Source: Nannocystis sp. RBIL2
GTDB taxonomy: Bacteria; Myxococcota_A; Polyangia; Nannocystales; Nannocystaceae
DNA: 64,000 bases
NCBI RefSeq assembly: GCF_026626745.1
Contig: NZ_JAPNJW010000002.1
Location: forward strand, 2,752,151-2,816,150
Reading direction: 5' to 3'
The stretch's first letter is position 1. Each line of letters begins with the position of its first letter. Of the stretch, positions 27,254 through 35,769 are shown piece after piece. The translations under genes were made by a program, and so were the position numbers. Under the pieces are notes generated by a model. That model did no database searches. It was not told the DNA's origin and worked only from the letters and a program-made list of their open reading frames with translations.

Positions 27254-28300
27254 TCAGCCCGGTAGGCGCGGATAGTCGGTGAAGCCGGCCGCGCCCGGCG
27301 TGTAGAACGTCGCCCGATCGGGAGGGTTCAGCGCCGCACGCGCGGCGAAGCGGGCCGGCAGATCGGGGTTGGCGATGAACAGCCGCCCGAACACCGCGCC
27401 GTCGATCTGCCCCTCCTTCAGCAGCACCTCCGCCTCGGCCTGCGTCAGGTCGCCGGCGCCGAGCAGCGTGCCGCGGTAGTGCGAGCGCAGCTCCGCGAAC
27501 GACAGCCCCGGACCGCTGCCGCGCGCGCGGTCGTCGGCGGTCGTGCGCGTCACGTGCACGTAGGCCAGCTCGCGCGCCGACAGCTCGCGCAAAATCGCCG
27601 GGAACTCCTCACGCGCCGCCGGATCGGGGGCCCCGTCGACCATCGCGCTCGGCGACAGCTTGAGCCCCAACCGGCCCGCGCCGACCACCGCCTGCAGGCG
27701 ATCGAGCAGCTCCTGCAGCAGCCGCAGCCGGCCCGTCGGCGAGCCGCCGTACGCGTCGGTGCGGGCGTTGGTGGCCGAGCGGAGGAAGCGGTCGAACAGG
27801 TTGCCGCTGCTCGCGTGCATCTCGATCATGTCGAAGCCCGCGTCCTGGACCGCCCGCGCGGCCCGCTCGAACGCCGCCGTCGTCGCCGCGATGTCGTCCA
27901 CGGACAACATCGCCGGCCGCACCTCGTCCGTGACCCCCCACCACTGCGGCGCGTCGGGCCGCTCGGGGCGCGGCAGCCCGACGTCCCACAGCTGCGCGGC
28001 GATCCGCCCGCCCGCCGCGTGGACGCGCCGGACCACCCGGGCCCACCCCGCCTGCTGCGCCGGCGCGAAGATCGCCCCGATGTCGGGGAAGCCGGCCCCG
28101 TACGGCCGCACCGCGATCGCCTCGGAGATGATGAGCCCGGCCCCTGCCCGCTGCGCGTAGTACTCGGCCACCAGCTCGGTCGGCGCGAGCCCGGCGTCGG
28201 CGCGCAGGCGGGTCATCGGCGCCATGACGACCCGGTTCGGCAGCGTCAGCGCGCCGAGCCGCAGGGGGTCCAACAGTGCGGATCCAACGTGTTCGTTCAT
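27254..28300 (-). CDS. Old-yellow-enzyme family (alkene reductase-like) flavoprotein with altered active site
   Basis: 348 residues of the NemA/OYE TIM barrel: LRLGALTLPNRVVMAPMTR at the start, phosphate-binding GAVFGRLFIANPDLP near the end. The usual H-x-x-N/H-G-Y active site is changed to His162-Ala-Ser-Ser165-Gly-Asn167, so the second hydrogen-bond donor and the proton-donating Tyr are replaced; the typical QLWHVGR is QLWDVGL. FMN binding looks intact but classical enone reduction may be weakened or altered. It is divergent from an NAD(P)-binding oxidoreductase and followed by an Rrf2 regulator. Confidence 0.85.
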   Translation of the reverse strand: MNEHVGSALLDPLRLGALTLPNRVVMAPMTRLRADAGLAPTELVAEYYAQRAGAGLIISEAIAVRPYGAGFPDIGAIFAPAQQAGWARVVRRVHAAGGRIAAQLWDVGLPRPERPDAPQWWGVTDEVRPAMLSVDDIAATTAAFERAARAVQDAGFDMIEMHASSGNLFDRFLRSATNARTDAYGGSPTGRLRLLQELLDRLQAVVGAGRLGLKLSPSAMVDGAPDPAAREEFPAILRELSARELAYVHVTRTTADDRARGSGPGLSFAELRSHYRGTLLGAGDLTQAEAEVLLKEGQIDGAVFGRLFIANPDLPARFAARAALNPPDRATFYTPGAAGFTDYPRLPG

Positions 28301-28477
28301 ATGTATCCATGACTAGTTCAGTTAATCTTTAAGTGCAAGCATCATCCGAACACTTATCCCCGCGCGCGACCGCTCGCTCGCCCGCGAACTTCGCGTTGCG
28401 GTCCGCAGAAATAGTACTATAAGAGATACAGTTATTCCGCGCCGCGCAGCGGCGCACGGACGACCTCAGGAGCAGGC
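28301..28477. promoter_or_regulatory. AT-rich divergent promoter region with palindrome
   Basis: Unusually AT-rich for this genome. It contains a perfect palindrome ATAGTACTAT (28411-28420) overlapping a possible rightward -10 (TATAAG) with TTGCGG as -35. A leftward pair TTGCAC-n17-TAGTCA lies near the ene-reductase start. A candidate target of the Rrf2 protein encoded in the leftward operon. Confidence 0.4.
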
Positions 28478-29206
28478 ATGGACATCGGCATCATCGGTTC
28501 AGGACACATCGGCGGCACCCTCACCCGGCGGCTGTCCGCGCTCGGCCACCGCGTCACGGTCGCCAACTCGCGCGGCCCCGACAGCCTGGCCGCGCTCGCG
28601 GCCGAGACCGGCGCCACCGCGGGCACCGTGCAGCAGGCCGCCCGCGCGCGCGACCTCGTGGTCGTCACCATCCCGCAGCGCGCCGTGCCGAGCCTGCCGC
28701 GTGACCTGTTCGCCGCCACCCCGGCGTCCACCGCCGTGATCGACACCGGCAACTACTACCCCGAGCTGCGCGACAGCCCGATCGCCGAGCTCGACGCCGG
28801 GCTGAACGACAGCGAGTGGGTGGCGCGCCACCTCGGCCGACCCGTGCTCAAGGCCTTCAACAACGTCCAGGCCCGCACCCTCGCGCGCGGCGGCCTGCCG
28901 CCGGGCGCCCCCGGGCGGGTCGCCCTGTCGGTCGCCGGCGACGACGTCGAGGCGAAGAACCGGGTCCTGCAGCTGTTCGACGCCCTCGGCTTCGACGGCG
29001 TCGACGCCGGCACGCTCGCCGACTCGTGGCGGCAGCAGGTCGGCACCCCCGCCTACTGCCACGACCTCGACGCCGCCGCGCTGCGGGCCGCGCTCGCGGC
29101 CGCCGAGCGCGACAAGGTCGCCGAGTACCGCCGCGAGGGCGAGGCCATGGTGATGCGCCTCATCGCCGAGGCCGGCGGCAACCTCGACGCCCTCGCCGCG
29201 CCCTGA
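28478..29206 (+). CDS. NAD(P)-binding oxidoreductase, F420-reductase-like
   Basis: 242 residues. The N-terminal Rossmann fold has IGIIGSGHIGGTLTRRLSALGH (residues 3-24), then VANSRGPDSL, the pattern of NADPH-dependent F420 reductase/prokaryotic NPDR domains. The middle holds VLKAFNNVQARTL and VALSVAGDDVEAK. Substrate is unknown. The AGGAG upstream supports the start. Shared divergent promoter with the OYE-like gene suggests coordinated response to reactive electrophiles or redox stress. Confidence 0.8.
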   Translation: MDIGIIGSGHIGGTLTRRLSALGHRVTVANSRGPDSLAALAAETGATAGTVQQAARARDLVVVTIPQRAVPSLPRDLFAATPASTAVIDTGNYYPELRDSPIAELDAGLNDSEWVARHLGRPVLKAFNNVQARTLARGGLPPGAPGRVALSVAGDDVEAKNRVLQLFDALGFDGVDAGTLADSWRQQVGTPAYCHDLDAAALRAALAAAERDKVAEYRREGEAMVMRLIAEAGGNLDALAAP

Positions 29207-29252
29207 GGCGGCCGCTCGCTCTCGGGCGCACACCGCCGTGAGCCCGAAGCAC

Positions 29253-29308
29253 GAGATGCCCGATAGGACATGTCCTAGCAGTCATGCACCGAGAGACAGG
29301 CAGCCGAA
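29253..29308. repeat. Four-unit 14-bp repeat array (degenerate)
   Basis: Units start at 29253, 29267, 29281 and 29295. The second carries the 14-bp palindrome TAGGACATGTCCTA across its boundary. 46 bp beyond the preceding stop. Confidence 0.7.
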
Positions 29309-29424
29309 GCCGCGCGAGCGCGAAGTCCGTGCGCGTGCCGGGACAGGCGCGTCATGACGCACCGCACAGGCCGCCGCGCCGCGCGTCGGCGTGGCGTGGC
29401 ACGTGCCGTGCACAAGCCCGGGTC

Positions 29425-30651
29425 ATGACCTCGACCGATCGTTCCGACGCGCTCGCCCTCCTCGTCGCTGTTGCGCTCACCGCCTGCGGCCCTGCCTCCG
29501 GCGACGCCGCCAGCGACGGCGAGACCGACACCACCGACACCGACACGACGGCCGCCGACACCCCGACGACCACCACGAGCGACGACCCGACGGGCGAGCC
29601 CGGCGATACGGACACTGACACGACCGGCGAGGCGCCGCCCCAGCTCGCGTGCGCCGGCGCCTCGTGGGCCACGGCGGTCGAGCCGGGCGAGTTCCTCGGC
29701 GTCGCCGCCGATTCGCGCGGTCACGCCATCGGCTTCGGCACCAGCCAGACCAGCCTCACCTTCCCCGACGCGCTGATCGTCGACCTCGCCCCCGACGGCG
29801 CGCCGACGCACCGCATCGACGCGGGCGTGCCAGGGGAGTACGACTCGGTCGGCGGCGGCGGCGTCGACGGCGACGACAACGTCTACGCCCTCGTCAACGA
29901 GGGCTTCACCACCGACGACGGGCTCGACGCCCGCTTCTGGCTGCGCAAGTTCGACACCGGCGGCGCCCTGATCGGCGAGCTCGACCTCGGCACCGCGTCG
30001 CAGGGCCTGCGCCCCTATGACCTCGCCGTCGCGCCGGACGGCAGCGTCGTGGTCACCAGCCTCGATCCCGCCGACCACGACGTCGTCACCCGCCGCGGCC
30101 CGGACTTCGCGGTCCTGTGGGAGGTCCAGGCCGCGGCCCTCCACGTCGACGCAGTGAACGCCGCCGGCGCCTCCGTCGCCCTCCGCGGGCGCGACGGCGT
30201 GGTCAAGCTCGGCGCCGACGGCCAGACCGAATGGGACATCGACTGGCCGCTGTGGAACCCCGGCGCGGCCGACATCGACGACCTCGGCCGCGTCGTCGTC
30301 GCCGGCACTGCGGAGGACGGCGCTCCGCTCACCGTCGCCCGCTTCGACGGCGACGGCACCCTGGCGTGGGAGACGAAGTTCACCCTGCGCAACCAGTACG
30401 ACACCATCTCCGACGTCGCCATCAACAGCGCCGGCACCGTCGCAGTCGCCGGCTACACCCAGACCGACGGATGGAAAGCGTTCGCGCTGCGCCTCGACGC
30501 CGCCGGCGAGATCGTCGAGCAGCACCACTGCGACGAACCCGAGAGCCGCGGCGAGGCGATCGCGCTCGACGAGGCCGGCCGCATGTTCCTCGCCGGCATC
30601 CTCTTCCAGGACGGCTCGGAGAACTGGGCCTACGTCGCCGCGTTCGAGTGA
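29425..30651 (+). CDS. Secreted lipoprotein with beta-propeller-like repeats
   Basis: About 408 residues from the ATG at 29425; the upstream extension to 29284 is Arg-rich and unlikely. The signal ends at LTAC (Cys22). The linker (25-70) is Thr/Asp-rich (TDTTDTDTTAAD). The rest has repeated strands such as GVAADSRGHAIGFG, DLAVAPDGSVVVTSLD, DIDDLGRVVVAGT and DVAINSAGTVAVAGYT, resembling delta-60/SBBP or NHL-type propeller repeats common in myxobacterial surface lipoproteins. Ligand unknown. Monocistronic. Confidence 0.75.
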   Translation: MTSTDRSDALALLVAVALTACGPASGDAASDGETDTTDTDTTAADTPTTTTSDDPTGEPGDTDTDTTGEAPPQLACAGASWATAVEPGEFLGVAADSRGHAIGFGTSQTSLTFPDALIVDLAPDGAPTHRIDAGVPGEYDSVGGGGVDGDDNVYALVNEGFTTDDGLDARFWLRKFDTGGALIGELDLGTASQGLRPYDLAVAPDGSVVVTSLDPADHDVVTRRGPDFAVLWEVQAAALHVDAVNAAGASVALRGRDGVVKLGADGQTEWDIDWPLWNPGAADIDDLGRVVVAGTAEDGAPLTVARFDGDGTLAWETKFTLRNQYDTISDVAINSAGTVAVAGYTQTDGWKAFALRLDAAGEIVEQHHCDEPESRGEAIALDEAGRMFLAGILFQDGSENWAYVAAFE

Positions 30652-30680
30652 GCGGCCGCGTCGAAACCGTCTGCCCTTTT

Positions 30681-30708
30681 CGCCATGTCCTCGAGGACAC
30701 CCGACGCC
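30681..30708. repeat. Two-unit 14-bp repeat between convergent genes
   Basis: Units CGCCATGTCCTCGA and GGACACCCGACGCC; 29 bp beyond one stop and 25 bp beyond the other. TGTCC-TCGA-GGACA hairpin. Confidence 0.65.
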
Positions 30709-30733
30709 GCGACACCCGCGGGTCGGCCGCGCC

Positions 30734-31477
30734 TCACAGCCGCGACGACGTCAGCTGGCGCTCGATCTCGTCGCCGGTGCGGGCGCCCGCGGGGAACAGC
30801 CGCGACGTCAAATAGACGATGTCCTGCACGACCCGCCAGGTCGACTCCTCGACCCGCGTGGTCGTCTCGAGCAGCGTCACCGGCTCGGCGGTGCGCGACG
30901 GCAAGAGCCGCAGGGTGATGCCGTCGGGCGCCGCGTCGGCGCGCAGCAGCGGGAACGCGGCGGTGCTCCACACGTACGACTCGGTGCCGCGGGCCAGGCC
31001 GGAGCGGCCGGTGCTGTCGTCGCGCCAGAACACCGCCGCGCCCTTGGGACCGGCCAGCAGCACGCCGCGGACGTCGAACGGCAGGGCCTCGCGGTGGCGC
31101 ACGTCGGCCGCCTGCGGGGAGACCTGCAGCGGGCCGGGGTCGATGGTGATGACGCGCAGGCCGTCGAGGTGAAGCTCGGTCAGCGGCGCCGGGCTCAGCG
31201 AGCAGCGGACCGTGATGTCCTCGGCGAGCGAGAACACGTCGCCGTCCTCGATGCGATAGTTGGTGATCTTGCAGCCGCGCAGCTCGAGGCCGGTGGTCGA
31301 GTTCTGGTCGACCATGTAGAAATTCTCGCCGCGCCGCACGATCTTGCAGTGCTTGCGCGACACGGAGCCGCTGCGGATCGGGAGGTCGTTGTCGCGGGTG
31401 CGGCCGATCGAGAACTCGTCGGTGCCGACGCCGATCCGCCGTCCGGCGCACGTCAGCACGAGCGGGATATTCGCCAT
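30734..31477 (-). CDS. FHA domain protein
   Basis: 247 residues. The N-terminal FHA domain (about 1-95) has the phosphothreonine-binding residues: FSIGRTRDNDLPI, GSVSRKHCKIV and FYMVDQNSTTGLELRG. The rest is a beta-rich region of unknown fold ending in a helical segment. FHA proteins read Ser/Thr-kinase phosphorylation, which fits a genome rich in such kinases. No kinase is adjacent, so its partner cannot be named. Confidence 0.85.
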   Translation of the reverse strand: MANIPLVLTCAGRRIGVGTDEFSIGRTRDNDLPIRSGSVSRKHCKIVRRGENFYMVDQNSTTGLELRGCKITNYRIEDGDVFSLAEDITVRCSLSPAPLTELHLDGLRVITIDPGPLQVSPQAADVRHREALPFDVRGVLLAGPKGAAVFWRDDSTGRSGLARGTESYVWSTAAFPLLRADAAPDGITLRLLPSRTAEPVTLLETTTRVEESTWRVVQDIVYLTSRLFPAGARTGDEIERQLTSSRL

Positions 31478-31796
31478 TGCCCGGGATGCTATGCCAACCC
31501 GGGGCCTCGCGGGGCGCGCGGGGCTCGTGAACTAGCGCGTGGTCTCGCCCGGATCATGCGCGGCCACGAGCCACGAGTCCGCATCCTCGGGCGTGCGCCG
31601 GAGCGCGCAGTCACGCCCTGTCAAATTCGTCTCGAGGGCGGCGCCCGGCGGGTACGCGAGCGGCGCGACCTGCACAGTTATTCAGCCCGCGCGAGCCCGT
31701 GGGCGGCCACGTAGGCCCCTGAATTCCCCGAATTGTTGCCCCCGCCGCGCCCGATCTGATAGCGCCGCCCAGGTGCGCAGCAGCAAGAACCGCCGG

Positions 31797-33311
31797 ATGG
31801 CCACGGGCCGGCGCCGGACCTCCAAGCGGACCGAGGGCCTGCGCGCGTGGCTCGGCCTGCAGACGTCCGGCCGCCCGGCGACGCGGATGACCCGCAACCG
31901 GCGGATGACCGAGGAGCAGCGGCAGAAGGCCGCCAAGGCCTACGTCGACCCGGTCGAGCGGAAGACCCGCAACCGCACCGTCGCGCTGCTGATGCTGCTC
32001 GCGGTCGTCAACCTCTACGTGTTCGTGTGGCGCGAAGGCACCAGCGTGCTCGAGCTCGGGGCCCCGCGGGCCGCCGCCATCGTCGAGCACGACGACCGCG
32101 GCCACGGCCCGCTCGGCGCCTTCGCCGAGCCGCCGGAGACCGCCTGCGGCGGCGACCCGGTGCGGATCTTCGAGGGCCTGAACGACCAGATCCACCAGGC
32201 CACCGCGCTCGACAAGGGCCGCACGCTGCGCCTCGCGCTGCTCGAGCTCGGCGTCGCCGCGGCGGAGATCGACGCGCTCGAGGCCGCCTTGCGCCCGACC
32301 ATCGACCTCGGCCTGGTCGCCGGGACAGGTGCCCCGCTGCGCCTCGCCACCGACCGCCACGGCGCGATCCTCGCGGTGGAGATCGAGCAAGCCGAGGGTC
32401 GGCTGCTGCAGGCCTGCCGCGCCGGCGGGCAGGCCGGCATCACGGTCCGCGCGATCCAGCACCCGCCCGTCAGCGACGTCGTCGCGGTCCACCTCGAGCT
32501 CGGGCCCGACGCCGACCTGCGCGCCGCCGTGGTCGAGGCCGGCGAGCGACCTGAACTCGCGGACAGGATCGCCGCGGCGCTCGCGTTCGAGGTCGACCTC
32601 GTCGCCGACGCCCGCCCGCGCGACCGCATCGACCTCGTGATCGAGCGCCGCTTCCTCGGCAAGCAGTTCCACCGCTACGGCAGCCTGCTGGCGGTGCGCT
32701 TCCGCGGCGAAGCCGGCCGCTTCGCCGCGTTCCGCTTCCAGACCGGCGGCGGCCAGGCGGCCTACTTCGACGCCGAGGGCAAGCCGGTGCGCCGCACCCT
32801 GCTGCGCTCGCCGCTGGCCTTCCACGCGCTCCAGCCGGGCGCGCGCGCCATGATGCCGCCCTCGGTCGAGGTCGTGGCCGGCCGCGCCGGCGCGCTCTAC
32901 CGCCGCCCCGAGGGCGCCCCCGTGGTCGCGCTCGGCGACGGCGTGGTCCGCTCCCTCGGCGAGCAAGGCGACGCCGGCCTGGTCCTCGAGCTCGCCTACG
33001 AGGACGGCGTGGTCGCCCGCTGCGCCCACCTCTCGCGCACGATCGGCGACCTCCGCCCCGGCCAGCCCGTGCGCCAGGGCCAGCTCGTCGGCCTCGCCGG
33101 CCACTCCGGCAAGACCGCGACCGACCGCGTCCGCCTCGAGCTGTGGCGCGAGGAGCACGGCGAGGCCACGGTGCTCGACCCGCTGCTGCTGGCCGCCGGC
33201 GGCGACCGCCGCCCCGCGGTGGTCGGCGCCCCGCTCAAGGGCACCACGCTCGAGCGCTTCAAGCTCGAGATCGCCCCGTGGCAGAAGGCCCTGCGCGAGA
33301 CGCCGGGCTGA
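31797..33311 (+). CDS. M23 (LytM)-like membrane protein, probably non-catalytic
   Basis: 504 residues from the ATG at 31797 (GTG 31773 possible). A basic N-terminus is followed by one transmembrane helix (about 60-80, TVALLMLLAVVNLYVFVW). The middle 250 residues have a SPOR/Csd3-like appearance and end with an FHALQPGARAM segment. The C-terminal domain is LytM-like: ALGDGVVRSLG, VARCAHLSRTIGDLRPGQPVRQGQLVGLAG. The HxH of active M23 enzymes (in HLHFE) is replaced by RVRLEL, so zinc ligands are missing. It may activate amidases like EnvC/NlpD. A 14-bp repeat array begins 6 bp after the stop. Confidence 0.75.
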   Translation: MATGRRRTSKRTEGLRAWLGLQTSGRPATRMTRNRRMTEEQRQKAAKAYVDPVERKTRNRTVALLMLLAVVNLYVFVWREGTSVLELGAPRAAAIVEHDDRGHGPLGAFAEPPETACGGDPVRIFEGLNDQIHQATALDKGRTLRLALLELGVAAAEIDALEAALRPTIDLGLVAGTGAPLRLATDRHGAILAVEIEQAEGRLLQACRAGGQAGITVRAIQHPPVSDVVAVHLELGPDADLRAAVVEAGERPELADRIAAALAFEVDLVADARPRDRIDLVIERRFLGKQFHRYGSLLAVRFRGEAGRFAAFRFQTGGGQAAYFDAEGKPVRRTLLRSPLAFHALQPGARAMMPPSVEVVAGRAGALYRRPEGAPVVALGDGVVRSLGEQGDAGLVLELAYEDGVVARCAHLSRTIGDLRPGQPVRQGQLVGLAGHSGKTATDRVRLELWREEHGEATVLDPLLLAAGGDRRPAVVGAPLKGTTLERFKLEIAPWQKALRETPG

Positions 33312-33317
33312 CCCTTC

Positions 33318-33373
33318 GGACCTGCCTGAACGGGCATGCTCTCTGCGACATGCCCTCACGAGCATGTTCTGAA
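33318..33373. repeat. Four-unit 14-bp repeat array filling a convergent gap
   Basis: Units start at 33318, 33332, 33346 and 33360. The array occupies nearly all of the 64 bp between two convergent stop codons. Confidence 0.8.
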
Positions 33374-33375
33374 GG

Positions 33376-34734
33376 TCACCTCGCCGCGGGCCACCCCGCC
33401 GCGGCCTGCCAGCGGGCGCGACTGACGTTCCGCTGGAAGCGGTAGCGCGACCCGAAGGTGCCCGGATCGAAGTACGGCACCTGCGCCGCGAACGCGAGGT
33501 GCACGAGCACGTCGTAGTCGCGCTGCGGGACCACGGTCGACCAGCCCGGCCGGGCCTGGTCGAACAGCCCGTCGGCGTAGGCGCGCGTCCAGTGCTCCGC
33601 GCGCAGGTAGCGGGCGAGCGAGCCCTGCCCCGCCGCGGCGGCCTGCACGTCGAGCGCGTAGCCGCGGCTGGACGGGCGCAACGCCGCCTCCAGAGTGCCC
33701 GGCGGCGCCCACATGAGCTGCCTCTGGGCCAGGTAGTTCGTGCCGTCGAAGGTCGTGTGCACGACCGCGTAGTCGGCTCCGAAGCGCTCGCCCAGCCGCC
33801 GGCCCATGTCCACCGGTGACGCGCGATCGATGTCCTCGTTGTCGGCGAGCACGACCACGCGCGCGCCCGGCCGCTGCTCCGCCAGCCACACCACGGTGTC
33901 GGCCATGACCTGGCAGCGCAGCGCTCGCGGCGTGGTGCCGGTGTCGCCCAGCGCGTCGACGCTGCGCTCGGCCAGCCACACCAATCGCAGCGCCACCTCG
34001 TGGCTCGCCGCGCCGTGGGCAGCCACCTGCGCCTCGCGCCGCGCCAGCAGCCGCGCCCGCAGCTCGGCCAGGCCCGCGCGCGCCTCGGCCAGGTGCGCCG
34101 GCGTGCGCCGGCTCGGGACCTGCAACATCCGCATCGGCGCCAGCAGCTCCGGCACCCTCGCCGCGAACTCGGGGTCGAGGTCGACGAAGTACGCCGCCAG
34201 CGGATCGAGCGCGCGCGGGTCGAGGCAGCCGTCGACGCCCGCGATCTGGATCGCCCGCCCCGGCGCGGCGGACTGGTTGTGCTCGCGGATCCACGCCAGC
34301 AGCGGCCGGTACGCGCCGGCGGCGTCGAAGGCGTGCGGATCGAAGCGAGCGGGGTCCGGCGGGTCCCAGGCCCCGCGGGCCCAGGCGTCGAGCTCGAGGC
34401 CGTCGACGAAGCAGACGTCGAGCGCGACCACCAGCGGCGCCGCCTCGGCGGCCGCGCGCTCGACCATCGCGTGCATGATCCGGTGGAACAGCCCGAGCCC
34501 CCGGCCCGGCTCGCCGACGGCGATCACGCGAGCGCCCCGCGTCATCGCCCACACCGGCTCGACGTCGAGGGCCCCGTCGCCGTCGACGATCGCCCGCGCC
34601 TGCGCGTCGAGCTCGCGGCTGATCGCGCGCTGCTCGGGCGCCCAGGTGTGGGCCTCGTCGCGCCACGGCGTGCAGGCGGCGAGCGTCGCGCCCCCCAGAC
34701 AGACAGCAGCGATCGACCGGCGCAGCTTCGTCAT
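33376..34734 (-). CDS. Erythromycin-esterase-family lipoprotein lacking catalytic residues
   Basis: 452 residues. Signal peptide with LAAC lipobox (Cys21). The fold follows the EreA/succinoglycan-biosynthesis esterase family over most of its length: RVIAVGEPGRGLGLFHRIMH, LVVALDVCFVDGL, VVWLAEQRPGARVVVLADNED. Family enzymes use a GExxHG His and a second His in AHNxH; here these are GEPGRG and ADNED, and the Glu of the third motif is Asp106. Active-site loss suggests a binding protein or an altered chemistry. It is convergent with the M23-like gene. Confidence 0.7.
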   Translation of the reverse strand: MTKLRRSIAAVCLGGATLAACTPWRDEAHTWAPEQRAISRELDAQARAIVDGDGALDVEPVWAMTRGARVIAVGEPGRGLGLFHRIMHAMVERAAAEAAPLVVALDVCFVDGLELDAWARGAWDPPDPARFDPHAFDAAGAYRPLLAWIREHNQSAAPGRAIQIAGVDGCLDPRALDPLAAYFVDLDPEFAARVPELLAPMRMLQVPSRRTPAHLAEARAGLAELRARLLARREAQVAAHGAASHEVALRLVWLAERSVDALGDTGTTPRALRCQVMADTVVWLAEQRPGARVVVLADNEDIDRASPVDMGRRLGERFGADYAVVHTTFDGTNYLAQRQLMWAPPGTLEAALRPSSRGYALDVQAAAAGQGSLARYLRAEHWTRAYADGLFDQARPGWSTVVPQRDYDVLVHLAFAAQVPYFDPGTFGSRYRFQRNVSRARWQAAAGWPAAR

Positions 34735-34950
34735 GATCGTCCTCGCCGTGCCACGCTAGCACCCTGTCCGCGGCCGATCACGCCCTGTAATCTTACGCCC
34801 GCCGGTCGCGCGCCGCGCCGCCGCAATCACCGTTCGCGCGACTGCGGCGGACGCTCGCCGCCGCGGCCCCGGGCCCCCGCGGCCCGGCCGTGCAGCGAAC
34901 GGCCGCACGGACCGCGCGAGCGAGCCCGCCGGACGTCCTCGCCCGCGCCT

Positions 34951-34978
34951 CGAGACATGCCCCTTCGGACATGTCCCA
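34951..34978. repeat. Two-unit 14-bp repeat
   Basis: Units AGACATGCCCCTTC and GGACATGTCCCAAT, four bases beyond the selenoprotein stop codon. Confidence 0.75.
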
Positions 34979-34982
34979 ATCG

Positions 34983-35747
34983 TCACATCATCGCCACGTC
35001 GAGGAGCATGCCCTTGAGCGCCTCGTACTCGCCCATCATCGACAGGTCGTGCTCGGTCAGGTTGAACACGCCGACGGGCGCGCCGTCGCGGTCGAGGATG
35101 ATGACGTCGCGGTAGACCACCTCCCACTGCGTCCACGCGTCGACCTCGGCGACGTCTTGCAGCAGCGGGATGAAGCGGCCGCTCGCCATCTGCGGGACCC
35201 CGGACTCGAAGCCGGCCCCGTTCACGCCCAGCAGCTCGATCCCCAGATCCGGGAATCCGCCGTTGAGCTCCATCTGCAGGTCGTTCAGGTAGCCGAACTG
35301 GCTACGGCAATAGCCTCAAGTCGCGTGGGCGAAGTACCAGCCCGACACCTGGCCCGCGTAGTCGCTGCGGGCCCGCGTCTGCTCGTAGGTCGCCGAGTTG
35401 GGGTTCACGTCGACGAGCGCCCAGTCAGGCGCCGGACCGCCCGGCTCGCCGGTGGTGTCGGTGTCGGTGTCGCCGGTCGTCGTCGAGGTCGAGGTCGTCG
35501 CCACCGGCCCGGTCGTCGGCTCGCCGGTGGTCGGCTCCTCGCCGGTGCTGGTCGTCAGGACAGGTCCGGAAGTACCTGTCCCGGTGGTCATGCCGGTGCT
35601 GCCCGCGGTCGGCTCGCCGGTCTCGCTCTCGGAGCCGCCGGAGGTCGAGCCGGTCGGCCCGCCCGAGCTGCCCGTCGAGTCCGAGCCGCCCCCGGGGCAG
35701 CCCGCGAGCGCGAGCGCGCACAAGTAGAAGGATGGTCGTCGGTTCAC
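34983..35747 (-). CDS. Probable selenoprotein: lipoprotein with redoxin domain, UGA-encoded Sec in UGYC
   Basis: Two frames (35319-35747 and 34983-35315) are one gene if the TGA at 35316-35318 is read as selenocysteine. The N-terminus is a signal with LAGC lipobox (Cys17) and a long Thr/Gly/Ser linker. At residue 130 the redoxin fold starts: SDYAGQVSGWYFAHAT, Sec144, then GYCRSQFGYLNDLQ. The Sec takes the place of the first Cys of the CxxC motif. The continuing part has DVIILDRDGAPVGVFNL and a C-terminal helix, completing a thioredoxin-like fold. A hairpin with a perfect 6-bp stem begins 10 nt after the UGA. A plain nonsense mutation is the alternative, but downstream coding is intact and unsupported by its own start signal. 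Confidence 0.7.
35289..35305 (-). promoter_or_regulatory. Candidate bacterial SECIS hairpin
   Basis: On the coding strand GTAGCC-AGTTC-GGCTAC, a perfect 6-bp stem with a 5-nt loop whose apex contains GU. The loop lies about 16 nt after the UGA, close to where bacterial SECIS loops sit to recruit SelB. It is within the coding sequence, as expected in bacteria. Confidence 0.5.
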
Positions 35748-35769
35748 GCAGTCAGGCTATCACCGTTCG

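Noticed and set aside
35316-35747. Stand-alone 143-residue lipoprotein ending at the TGA
   Set aside because: It would end in the middle of a redox motif; the downstream frame completes the fold, so read-through as Sec is favoured.
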